Shown: positions 6,135 to 13,184 of the stretch, in pieces
How the letters are laid out: the number at the start of each line of letters is the position of its first letter
How positions within the stretch are numbered: position 1 is the first letter of the stretch
Notes under the pieces: model-generated
Told to the model about the DNA's origin: nothing
What the model saw: only the letters and a program-made list of their open reading frames with translations
Databases searched by the model: none
DNA from: Candidatus Lloydbacteria bacterium RIFCSPLOWO2_02_FULL_54_12
GTDB taxonomy: Bacteria > Patescibacteriota > Minisyncoccia > Phycocordibacterales > UBA6899
Length of the DNA: 22,364 bases
Direction of reading: 5' to 3'
NCBI GenBank assembly: GCA_001819095.1
Contig: MHLS01000030.1
Coordinates: forward strand, 20,000 to 42,363
Position numbers and translations under genes: made by a program

Positions 6135-6140
6135 TATAAT
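6135..6140 (+). promoter_or_regulatory. -10 box of the corA-like gene
   Basis: A perfect TATAAT twelve bases before ATG 6153. No convincing -35 box: palindrome C ends 23 bases upstream. Confidence 0.5.
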
Positions 6141-6152
6141 AAAAGGCACAAT

Positions 6153-7064
6153 ATGATCTCACGCTACAAATACCGTGAACTGACATGGGTCGACGTAGAA
6201 TCGCCGACTTCTGAAGAGGTGCGTGGGTTAATGGAAGAATTTGATATCCACCCGATTGTTGCCGACGAACTCCTCGGACCGTCACTGCGCCCCAAGGTGG
6301 ACAGTTACGAGAACTTCATCTATCTCATCCTTCATTTCCCTGCCGTTCACCATAGCCACCGGCGTAAGGAGCAAGAGGTGGATTTCATCATCGGCAAAAA
6401 ATTCCTCATCACCGTACGCTACGAACTGCTCGACCCGCTCCATAAATTCTCGAAGGTCTTCGAGGTGAATTCAATCCTCGATAAAAGCGATATCGGCGAG
6501 CATGCGGGCTTTCTCTTCTTCTATATGATCCGCAAGATCTACTCATCGCTCGGACACGAGCTTTCCGTAATCGGCGAGATGCTCCGAGACATCGAGGAGA
6601 AGATATTTCTGGGCGAGGAGCGCGAGATGGTCGAGGAGCTCTCCGTCATTCACCGCGACGTGCTGGAATTCCACAGGGCGCTCCGCATGCACCGAAGCGT
6701 GCTCCAGTCGCTATCGCTCACGTGTGACACGTTTTTCGGGAGCGGATTCCGCCACTATACCGAAAATATCATCGGCGAATACTTAAAGGTGGAGGAGCTT
6801 CTGCAGGACCAAAAAGAAATGGTCGGCGAACTCCGCTCGACCAACGACTCGCTCCTTTCCACGAAAACGAATGAGATTATGAAAGTGCTCACCGTGACTG
6901 CTTTCACCATCCTGCCGGCAACCTTGATCGGCCAAATCTTCGGCATGAGCACGGATCACCTTCCGCTCATGAGTGATCCCCGAGGATTCTGGATAGTCCT
7001 TGGCATCATGGGCGTCGTCGCGTTGTTGACCTTCCTCTACTTTAAGTCAAAGAAGTGGCTGTAA
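6153..7064 (+). CDS. CorA-like divalent cation transporter with GMS in place of GMN
   Basis: 303 residues of the CorA/ZntB superfamily: a large cytoplasmic funnel domain, a long helix (about 190-245, with EEKIFLGEEREMVEELSVIHRDVLEF before it) and two C-terminal membrane helices (VTAFTILPATLIGQIF and FWIVLGIMGVVALLTFLYF). CorA forms pentamers that admit Mg2+ or Co2+; ZntB moves zinc. The signature after TM1, normally GMN, reads GMS (codon AGC at 6948-6950), one base change from AAC. The short basic C-terminus (KSKKWL) is typical. The start is ATG 6153, twelve bases after TATAAT; an earlier ATG at 6120 would lie upstream of that box. Selectivity is uncertain because of the GMS change. Confidence 0.88.
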   Translation: MISRYKYRELTWVDVESPTSEEVRGLMEEFDIHPIVADELLGPSLRPKVDSYENFIYLILHFPAVHHSHRRKEQEVDFIIGKKFLITVRYELLDPLHKFSKVFEVNSILDKSDIGEHAGFLFFYMIRKIYSSLGHELSVIGEMLRDIEEKIFLGEEREMVEELSVIHRDVLEFHRALRMHRSVLQSLSLTCDTFFGSGFRHYTENIIGEYLKVEELLQDQKEMVGELRSTNDSLLSTKTNEIMKVLTVTAFTILPATLIGQIFGMSTDHLPLMSDPRGFWIVLGIMGVVALLTFLYFKSKKWL

Positions 7065-7087
7065 ACGAGGCGCATTCTGGTTCCACA

Positions 7088-7143
7088 ATACATACAAGGT
7101 GGAACCTTAAGAATTGCTCCTCAAGGTTCCACCTTGTATGTAT
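7088..7143. repeat. Palindromic repeat, copy D, abutting the cysS start
   Basis: A perfect 21-bp inverted repeat, arms 7088-7108 and 7123-7143, loop AAGAATTGCTCCTC. Compared with copies A and B, one base pair in the arm is switched (GGTGGAACC with GGTTCCACC instead of GGTCGAACC with GGTTCGACC), so pairing is kept. The right arm ends at 7143 and the cysS ATG begins at 7144. Confidence 0.85.
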
Positions 7144-8565
7144 ATGACCCTCAAACTCTACAACACGCTCACCCGTGAGATCGAGGAGTTCACCCCGCTT
7201 CACCCGCCGAGGGTGGGAATGTACAACTGCGGCCCGACGGTCTACAACTATGCGCATATCGGGAACCTCCGCGCATATGTTTTTGCCGACGTCTTGCGCC
7301 GTACGCTTGAGATGAATGGATATAAAGTAAAGCAGGTGATCAACATTACTGACGTCGGACATCTCGTCTCGGATCAGGACGAGGGTGAGGACAAAATGGT
7401 CCTTGGCGCAAAACGTGAAGGGAAAAGCGTCGAGGAGATCATCACACTCTACTCCGATGCGTTCTATGACGACCTCGAGCTACTGAACGTCAAAGCGGCG
7501 GCAAATCGCGGCAAGGAGGATTCCTTCCCGCGCGCAACACGTCACATTCCCGAACAAAAGGAGCTGATAGAAACGCTCGCAAAAAAAGGATTCACTTATC
7601 AGACATCCGACGGTATTTATTTCGACACCGCCAAGTTCCCCGACTACGGCAAATTCGCCCGTCTCAACGTCGGAGGTATGCGCGGCGGCGAGCGCGTCGC
7701 CTTGGGTGAAAAGCGCAATATCACCGACTTTGCGCTGTGGAAGTTTTCCCCGGAAGACGGACAAAAGCGTGAGCAGGAGTGGGATTCCCCGCTTGGCATT
7801 ATCCGGAAAGGTTTTCCGGGTTGGCACGTGGAATGCTCTGCAATGTCGCGTAAATACTTGGGCCAGCCGTTCGACATCCACACGGGGGGCGTCGACCATA
7901 TTCCCGTCCACCACCAAAACGAGATCGCGCAATCGGTCGCCGCATACGGGGTCCCGCTCGCAAATGTATGGATGCATTCGGCGCATATGACCGTGGACGG
8001 CGAGAAGATGTCTAAATCGCTCGGAAACACCTATCGTCTTGAGGACTTAGCAAAAAAAGGCATATCCCCCCTCGCTTTTCGTTACTGGCTTCTGACCGCT
8101 TCATATCGAACGCAAGTGAATTTTACCTGGGAAGCACTCGCGGGGGCGCAAAAAGCATACGATGACTTAAGAGAAAATATTTATGAAGTTAGAAAAAATC
8201 TACTTCAAAAAGATTTTCCGCCATTTTTGCCCCTTCCGCTTGCATTCCCTTCTCTGCGGGAGGACCTCAACACCGCTGATGCCATCGCAAGACTCTGGAC
8301 AACGGTGCGAGACCATAAACGCGCGCCCAATATAATAATTGAAGCGGCTATGGGGATTGACGAAGTGCTTGGATTAAAACTCCTTGACTACGTTCCTGAG
8401 AAAATCAAAATAACCCCAAAACTCCAAAAACTTCTGGATGAACGTGAGGTGGCGCGAAGTGAAAAAAATTGGGCCGAAAGTGATCGTCTCCGTGACGAAA
8501 CACAAAAATTAGGTTATCAGGTGAGTGACACCGACGGCGGCCAAGTGCTCACTCCGCTTACCTAA
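7144..8565 (+). CDS. cysS: Cysteinyl-tRNA synthetase
   Basis: Class I aminoacyl-tRNA synthetase charging tRNA-Cys, 473 residues, near the usual length. Motifs: NCGPTVYNYAHIGNLR, where HIGN is the HIGH box and the Cys is a zinc ligand; GWHVECSAMS (second Cys ligand); HTGGVDHIPVHHQNE (His and Glu ligands); and KMSKSLGN. The C-terminal DALR-like helical region ends EKNWAESDRLRDETQKLGYQVSDT, as is typical. The start ATG 7144 gives MTLKLYNTLTREIEEF, which aligns with the family start; an in-frame ATG at 7138 lies inside palindrome D. There is no Shine-Dalgarno sequence or clear promoter, so it may be read through from the corA-like gene. pyrF begins three bases after its stop. Confidence 0.97.
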   Translation: MTLKLYNTLTREIEEFTPLHPPRVGMYNCGPTVYNYAHIGNLRAYVFADVLRRTLEMNGYKVKQVINITDVGHLVSDQDEGEDKMVLGAKREGKSVEEIITLYSDAFYDDLELLNVKAAANRGKEDSFPRATRHIPEQKELIETLAKKGFTYQTSDGIYFDTAKFPDYGKFARLNVGGMRGGERVALGEKRNITDFALWKFSPEDGQKREQEWDSPLGIIRKGFPGWHVECSAMSRKYLGQPFDIHTGGVDHIPVHHQNEIAQSVAAYGVPLANVWMHSAHMTVDGEKMSKSLGNTYRLEDLAKKGISPLAFRYWLLTASYRTQVNFTWEALAGAQKAYDDLRENIYEVRKNLLQKDFPPFLPLPLAFPSLREDLNTADAIARLWTTVRDHKRAPNIIIEAAMGIDEVLGLKLLDYVPEKIKITPKLQKLLDEREVARSEKNWAESDRLRDETQKLGYQVSDTDGGQVLTPLT

Positions 8566-8568
8566 AGT

Positions 8569-9248
8569 ATGCGCAAAGGACAGGTATTCATTGCCCTAGA
8601 CGGAATGAGCCGAGAGAGAGAGCGCTTTTGCTCACCAAAAAACTGACACAGTCCCGATATACGAAACATATTGCTGGTTTTAAAATTCACGACCTGTGGG
8701 ACCGCTACGGCCCACCTATTGTCACAGATTTACGGAAGGTCGGCGCAAAGACGGTTTGGCTCGATCTTAAGCTCCATGACACGCCCAAAACTGTGCGGTT
8801 TCGCTCACTGGCGGCACGACGTGGAGGTGCTGATATCTTGAGTGTGCATGCAGGAAGCGGTGTGCGTGGAGTGCAAGCCGCTGTTTCAAGTGGGTTGAAA
8901 ATCGTCGCCATCACCGTGCTTACTTCTTTGGACAAGAAGGAGGTGCAAAAAATCTATGGTTCATCTTCCGCAAAGACTGTTCAGCGTCTTATGGTGGTCG
9001 CAACAAAGGCAAAGGTGTGGGGGCTTGTTTGTTCGGCGGAAGAACTTGATGCTCTTCCGCAGGAGAGGAATATGAAAATCATTGTCCCCGGAATACAACT
9101 CAAGAAAAAGAGTGGTGCAAATCAAAAACGGACCGGCACACCGCGTGCAGTACTTGCTTTGGATGCCGACTATCTCGTTCTCGGTAGCGCCGTCACCAAG
9201 ACTGGAAACCCCCTTGCGACATTTGAACGACTGGCGACAAAACTGTAA
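8569..9248 (+). pseudogene. pyrF: Orotidine 5'-phosphate decarboxylase, out of frame near its start
   Basis: OMP decarboxylase makes UMP in the last step of pyrimidine synthesis. The body (open from 8628) has the catalytic Asp-Lys-x-x-Asp region WLDLKLHDTP, SVHAGSGVRG, ITVLTS, IIVPGIQ and the phosphate-loop region DYLVLGSAVTKTGNP. The first beta strand, FIALDGMS, with the conserved Asp, is present but in another frame, from ATG 8569. That frame stops at TGA 8644. The shift falls at GAGAGAGAGAG (8612-8622): removing one GA joins the frames as MSRERALLLTKKLT and gives 225 residues, the normal size. A TTG start at 8628 would lose the active-site Asp. It may be a pseudogene, a phase-variable gene, a programmed frameshift or a sequence error. 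It is tightly linked behind cysS. Confidence 0.85.
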
Positions 9249-9267
9249 GCCATTCGCGTCACAAAAA

Positions 9268-9286
9268 ACCACCCGCTTGGGGTGGT
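9268..9286. terminator. Bidirectional terminator between pyrF and the metalloprotease gene
   Basis: A 7-bp stem ACCACCC / GGGTGGT with loop GCTTG. It is preceded by six A and followed by CTTCTT, and lies between convergent genes, so it can serve both, best on the minus strand (T6). Confidence 0.7.
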
Positions 9287-9290
9287 CTTC

Positions 9291-9899
9291 TTACTTGTCC
9301 GAACAATTCTTGTCTTTTCGCAAGAGTGCAGCACGCTCCGCTAGGATCTCTGCTCCGGATGCGGCGTTGTGGCGCCGGACGATGGAAGCGCCCAACTCTT
9401 CGAGTGCGCGTGCGGCCTCGCAGTAACCGACCCGCTCCGCCGCATAGCGGTCCGCTTCGCTTTCGCACGAGATGTACGCAGTGCGGTCACCGTTCGCGAA
9501 ATGCGTGGTGCAGACGCGGTAGTGTTTGATCATGAGGTGCCCCACTTCGTGGAGAAAGAGGAACCTGATGCTTGCGAGGCTTGCTTCTTCCTCGAACGCG
9601 CGCTCGAAACCAATGACCCATGCGTATTCGTCGCCGCTACTCCTATCCGCGTACACGTCGGCAACGCTTCCGAAAAACGCCGCACCCTCGTAGGTGCACA
9701 CGGCGAGAATGCCGTTCGGTGCGCTTTTCTTCGCTTCGGCGATTAGGGGCTCAAGAGCGTCGCGGTGTTTTGCGTGAAGCGTCGACCGATAGTAAACGCA
9801 GACATCTTCTTCGATGGCGGCAAACACGTTGCCGGATATTCCCAAGAAGAGAAGGAGCGGGAGAAAAAGAGCCGTCATCACGCGTCGCAGGTGATCCAT
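9291..9899 (-). CDS. Secreted zinc metalloprotease, M48-like
   Basis: 202 residues from ATG 9899. An N-terminal signal peptide or anchor (MDHLRRVMTALFLPLLLFLGISGNVFA) suggests export, with cleavage possible after VFA. The core has the gluzincin signature HEVGH in FLFLHEVGHLMIKH, followed about 25 residues later by CESEADRYAAERVG, whose Glu is the likely third zinc ligand, as in M48-type peptidases (ExxAD). Several cysteines in the mature part (VCVYY, AVCTYE, RVCTTH, ISCES) could form disulphides. The frame extends upstream to 9917, but 9899 directly precedes the signal peptide. It has its own promoter (9944-9972) and a shared terminator. The substrate is unknown; the family assignment rests on these motifs only. 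Confidence 0.72.
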   Translation of the reverse strand: MDHLRRVMTALFLPLLLFLGISGNVFAAIEEDVCVYYRSTLHAKHRDALEPLIAEAKKSAPNGILAVCTYEGAAFFGSVADVYADRSSGDEYAWVIGFERAFEEEASLASIRFLFLHEVGHLMIKHYRVCTTHFANGDRTAYISCESEADRYAAERVGYCEAARALEELGASIVRRHNAASGAEILAERAALLRKDKNCSDK

Positions 9900-9943
9900 G
9901 ATGTATCCCCTATGCAAAAAATGAGTGCCAAAAACTCTTAAAC

Positions 9944-9972
9944 ACTATACAATAAAATACTAGTGTATGCAA
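9944..9972 (-). promoter_or_regulatory. Sigma-70 type promoter of the metalloprotease gene
   Basis: On the minus strand TTGCAT (9967-9972), a 17-base spacer and TATAGT (9944-9949). The start site would be near 9937, leaving a leader of about 38 bases. Confidence 0.6.
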
Positions 9973-10047
9973 ATTTTGGCAAGAGACCAACGCAGTATGG
10001 GGTGAAACCTTTGGGGTTGGTTCCTAAGGTATTGCGCAGTGAAGGAA

Positions 10048-10065
10048 AACCCCCGGTCGGGGGTT
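10048..10065 (-). terminator. Intrinsic terminator of the phosphodiesterase gene
   Basis: A 7-bp stem AACCCCC / GGGGGTT with loop GGTC, three bases past the stop. On the minus strand it runs into TTTTCC. Confidence 0.75.
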
Positions 10066-10068
10066 CAC

Positions 10069-10707
10069 TCATCGAAACAACTGCGGTTTGTCGGTGAAGA
10101 CGGCTTCGGCGCCGTACTCGGTCACCACGTCAAAAACTTTCTTGGTGTTCACCGTCCAGACCCATATGTGCATGTCGTTCGCGCGGACGGCCTCGCGCAT
10201 CGCGTGGTCGTCTGCGATATCCATGTACACGTTCGCCCATTCGAGGTGGAGATTGTTTATCCCCTCTTTTGCGAGCAGGTCGATATATGCGGGAAGAAGC
10301 ACGCCGTCGTTCACCACGCCCACGGTGATCTCGGGAAACACCTTCTTGGCGCAGACCGCGGTCTCGTGATGGAAGGATGACACGACGATCTGGGGCGCCG
10401 TCCAACATCCCATCGTGAGCGCGTCATCGATGACGTCCAAGACAAAGCGCAGTTCACTTGGGTTTTTGATCTCGATGTTGACGGCCGCACGCGCGTGGAT
10501 GGCGTCCATGGCGCTTTGAAGCGTCGGAGCGGGCACGTCGGGGTCAGGATCGTGAATGATGCGGAGGTCGTCCCACACGTCGAACTCGATCATCTTCGCG
10601 CCTTCTTTCACGGCACGCTCGAATGCTTCAATCGTGTTCTCTTTGATGCGAATGCCCTTTCCATGCCTGCCACGGTGGTAGATGATGAGCGGCTTTTTCT
10701 CGTTCAC
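10069..10707 (-). CDS. Glycerophosphodiester phosphodiesterase family protein
   Basis: 212 residues, a TIM-barrel GDPD domain from end to end, with no signal peptide. The family metal and catalytic residues are present: HRG (His11-Arg12), ENT (23-25), EFD (Glu41, Asp43) and HD (His52-Asp53), then EIK in VNIEIKNP. The C-terminal WVWTVN and AVFTDKP also fit. GDPDs hydrolyse glycerophosphodiesters to glycerol-3-phosphate and an alcohol, so this is a likely phospholipid salvage enzyme in the cytoplasm. The start is GTG 10707, chosen because AAAGG lies seven bases upstream and the product begins right before the first beta strand. It lacks the insertion seen in eukaryotic-type enzymes and is a little shorter than the usual 240 residues. 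Confidence 0.92.
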   Translation of the reverse strand: MNEKKPLIIYHRGRHGKGIRIKENTIEAFERAVKEGAKMIEFDVWDDLRIIHDPDPDVPAPTLQSAMDAIHARAAVNIEIKNPSELRFVLDVIDDALTMGCWTAPQIVVSSFHHETAVCAKKVFPEITVGVVNDGVLLPAYIDLLAKEGINNLHLEWANVYMDIADDHAMREAVRANDMHIWVWTVNTKKVFDVVTEYGAEAVFTDKPQLFR

Positions 10708-10777
10708 AAAGAACCTTTCTCATTCCGAACTGTAGCGAATAATAAACGTTCGGGGGCGTTTCATCAAGAAAACAAAA

Positions 10778-10798
10778 ACCCGCCTCAATGAGACGGGT
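10778..10798 (-). terminator. Intrinsic terminator of the six-TM protein gene
   Basis: ACCCG.CTC pairs with GAG.CGGGT around an AAT loop, with one C-A mismatch. On the minus strand it is followed by TTTTTGTTTTC, a good T-tract, 15 bases past the stop. Confidence 0.75.
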
Positions 10799-10812
10799 CG
10801 CAACCGGTTTAC

Positions 10813-11409
10813 TTACGGGACTATCTTTACGCCACTGTCCTTGGCGAGCTTCGGCAACACGAGCCGGATGGCGCTTCCGGTCACCGCAAGGACGGTGACG
10901 AACGCGAGCAGGCGGTAGAAGAATTCGCCGAGGTCCCTCCCTTCGCTCCAAATGAGGACGAGGAGCATGAGCTCGCTTGCGGCCACAAAGGCGATGGTGA
11001 CGACGGAACACCAGAGGACGGCGGCATGCGAAAGATCGGTCCGCACTTGCGCTATCCACGCGAGCGTGAACGAGAGCGTCGCCACCGTGAACGCCAGTTT
11101 CCATTCGCTTTCCGAATCTCTACCCATGAAGAGATCGTTGCTTGATCCCCAAATGAGGTGCATGAAGACGAGCGTCCCGATGACCGCAACGACCGCGCCC
11201 ACGCCGGACTGCATCGCATCACCCGGGGTTTTGGACTCCCGCATCGCGAGCGATGCGGTCATTCCGAAACCGCCGAGAACGAACGTCGAAGCGATGAGCC
11301 TGATCTGCGTCTCGCCAAAGTTTCCCATCAGGAAGAAAAGCGCGGTCATGAGTCCGGAAAATGCGATGATGCCGACACTTGCCCACAACAGACCTTTTTT
11401 GAGTTCCAT
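10813..11409 (-). CDS. Integral membrane protein, about six TM helices, unknown function
   Basis: 198 residues, no family recognised. Hydrophobic segments are visible at about 7-29 (LLWASVGIIAFSGLMTALFFLMG), 37-55, 68-87 (VGAVVAVIGTLVFMHLIW), 104-120, 128-152 (AAVLWCSVVTIAFVAASELMLLVLIW) and 163-184. A hydrophilic loop lies between helices 3 and 4 (GSSNDLFMGRDSESEW), and the tail ends KLAKDSGVKIVP. There are no transporter motifs or conserved charged residues inside the helices that would point to a substrate. It starts at ATG 11409 with a weak AAAAGGA upstream, and has its own terminator. It lies between the phosphodiesterase gene and palindrome E. Confidence 0.8.
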   Translation of the reverse strand: MELKKGLLWASVGIIAFSGLMTALFFLMGNFGETQIRLIASTFVLGGFGMTASLAMRESKTPGDAMQSGVGAVVAVIGTLVFMHLIWGSSNDLFMGRDSESEWKLAFTVATLSFTLAWIAQVRTDLSHAAVLWCSVVTIAFVAASELMLLVLIWSEGRDLGEFFYRLLAFVTVLAVTGSAIRLVLPKLAKDSGVKIVP

Positions 11410-11503
11410 GGAGGAACATTCCTTTTAACAGTTGAGCCTTACCAAAGCCAGCAAGACACCTCCCCACCCGTCAAGGTGCGGGGCGAGGACAAGACAAGAC
11501 CGG

Positions 11504-11556
11504 AAATACAAGGTCCGACCTTAAAGAATTGATCCCCAAGGTCGGACCTTGTATTT
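11504..11556. repeat. Palindromic repeat, copy E
   Basis: A perfect 19-bp inverted repeat (11504-11522 and 11538-11556), loop AAAGAATTGATCCCC, ending in ATTTT. In this copy CCGACC pairs with GGTCGG, differing from copies A, B and D at two paired positions on both arms. It begins 16 bases past the msrA stop on the minus strand and could end that transcript. Confidence 0.85.
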
Positions 11557-11572
11557 TCATCCTACATATCCG

Positions 11573-12070
11573 TCAAATGTGGCACGTGGGGTCAATCCCC
11601 TTCTTTGCGAAATATTTTTGGTGGTATTCCTCGGCGGGCCAGAATGTGCCGGCGGGCTCAATCTTGGTCACGATGATGTCGCCGTAACGACCGCTTTGTG
11701 CGAGTTTTTCACGCGACGCGTGCGCAGCCGCTTCCTCCTCCGGTGTACGAGTGAATATCGCGGAGCGATACTGTGTGCCGATATCCGGTCCTTGGCGATT
11801 AAAGGTGGTCGGATTATGGTTCTTCCAGAAAACGTCCAATAATTCGTCGTATGAGACCTTTTTGGGGTCATAGGTCACCTCTATCGCCTCCGCATGGCCT
11901 GTGTCGCCCGCGCACACCTCTTCGTAGGTCGGCTCCTCCTTCGTGCCGCCCGCATACCCCACCCTCGTTCCCAAGACGCCGGGAACCTTGCTGAAAATGG
12001 CATCTGGGCTCCAGAAACACCCCATGGCGAAGGTGGCCTTTGCGTGTCGATCTTGCTTATGCACCGTCAT
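11573..12070 (-). CDS. msrA: Peptide methionine-S-sulfoxide reductase
   Basis: MsrA repairs oxidised methionine (S-sulfoxide) using thioredoxin or another thiol. The 165 residues start with [16 protein letters not shown]: the catalytic Cys lies in GCFW, with SPD instead of the more common Gx[64 protein letters not shown] and the C-terminal [13 protein letters not shown] follow as expected. The late Cys in DPTCHI could be the resolving cysteine. The start at 12070 overlaps the end of the upstream gene by 14 bases, so the two are probably co-translated. Confidence 0.97.
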   Translation of the reverse strand: MTVHKQDRHAKATFAMGCFWSPDAIFSKVPGVLGTRVGYAGGTKEEPTYEEVCAGDTGHAEAIEVTYDPKKVSYDELLDVFWKNHNPTTFNRQGPDIGTQYRSAIFTRTPEEEAAAHASREKLAQSGRYGDIIVTKIEPAGTFWPAEEYHQKYFAKKGIDPTCHI

Positions 12071-13175
12071 GATGCGTTGTTTGCGCTATACCCAGACGCT
12101 CACGGAACCGCTCGACGATCTCCTCCGACGGTTCACCGGTCACGTGGTCAAAGGTCTGTTTGGGGATGACCGCATAATATCCTCTGATCTTTTTTCCGAT
12201 CTTCTCACCATATGCGGCGCTTTTCGTGGTGAATCGCGCGATGTCGCGCATGAGGTCGGTATTCACGTGTGTCACTGCGTCCCCCACCTTGCTTTCAACG
12301 CCGGGAAAGGCAATAGTGTCGGTAGCGACAATGAGTTCGTCTGACCCCCTCTTCCCCGTCTTTACCTGTATCGCAGTGTCCGCGTCGGACCACATGTCGA
12401 TCGCCTCGAACGCATCTTCCCGCGGGTGTGAGAGCTGGGGATGCTGACCGAGTTGTTTGAATATCTTGTATGCCGCCACCTGACTCACGATGCCGCTCCG
12501 CGTGATCTGCGCTTGACGCAAATTGTCCGCCGTCACCCCAAGTTGCTCGATTGTGTACCAAAAATCTTCAAGGAATGCTTTATCGTCGCTATTTTGCTCC
12601 ACAAAATGCGAAAGCAAAAAGTGATATTGCGTGAGCGACTGTATCGCCTCCTTCCTCTCTTCACGACCTTCAGGAGTACGCGTGTTGAACGAGAAGTGCC
12701 CCACTTTTTTCTGAAGACTGAGGTAGCTGGGAAAGTCGAGTAGCGCAACGACGCCTTCCATCTGCTCGGGAAATTCTTTTTCGTAGAGGCCCCGCAACTC
12801 GTTCACCCGCGCAACGTTTTTCTTGCGTACCGCCTCAAAAAGACCCCGCTGCAGGTCCCTTCTACGCGTGAGATCTTCGGAGACCATATACTTTCGCGTG
12901 AGTACTTCCACACGCTCTTGCACACGAGCATGAGGAAAGCCGTATTTGTCGAACCACCACTTATTACGCGCACGGTCAAAAAGCGACTGGTCCTCATTTG
13001 AGAGCGACTCTCCCGCGAATCGCTTCCGTGCGGCTTCCTGAGCATTCGGAGCAAAGTGATGTATAAAATCGTCCTTCAGCTCACGCAATTCAAGTTCACG
13101 CGGAGAAAGTCCGTGGCGTTCAGCACGTTCCATTTCCGACTGATTCATGACGAACGACGGTTCCCGCTCGCTCAT
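12057..13175 (-). CDS. Uncharacterised 372-aa protein with nuclease-like C-terminal motif
   Basis: I do not recognise a named family. The N-terminal two thirds are helical and charged ([46 protein letters not shown]). The C-terminal part, about 245-345, looks alpha/beta: an [15 protein letters not shown] helix, then [21 protein letters not shown] and two more strands. AID...IQVK resembles the D-(x)n-(E/Q)xK core of PD-(D/E)XK nucleases, with Gln in place of Glu. There is no signal peptide or membrane helix. The start, ATG 13175, lies six bases after TAGTAT, which contains the stop codon of the upstream nucleotidyltransferase gene. It overlaps msrA by 14 bases. A nuclease role is inferred from one motif only. 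Confidence 0.75.
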   Translation of the reverse strand: MSEREPSFVMNQSEMERAERHGLSPRELELRELKDDFIHHFAPNAQEAARKRFAGESLSNEDQSLFDRARNKWWFDKYGFPHARVQERVEVLTRKYMVSEDLTRRRDLQRGLFEAVRKKNVARVNELRGLYEKEFPEQMEGVVALLDFPSYLSLQKKVGHFSFNTRTPEGREERKEAIQSLTQYHFLLSHFVEQNSDDKAFLEDFWYTIEQLGVTADNLRQAQITRSGIVSQVAAYKIFKQLGQHPQLSHPREDAFEAIDMWSDADTAIQVKTGKRGSDELIVATDTIAFPGVESKVGDAVTHVNTDLMRDIARFTTKSAAYGEKIGKKIRGYYAVIPKQTFDHVTGEPSEEIVERFRERLGIAQTTHHDGA

Positions 13176-13184
13176 ATAGGCATA

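Noticed and set aside
2957..11556. CRISPR array
   Set aside because: The palindromes are separated by kilobases of genes, not by short uniform spacers, and no cas gene is present.
2957..11556. Insertion sequences with terminal repeats
   Set aside because: The DNA between copies contains ordinary host genes and no transposase; the copies are single palindromes rather than paired ends of one element.
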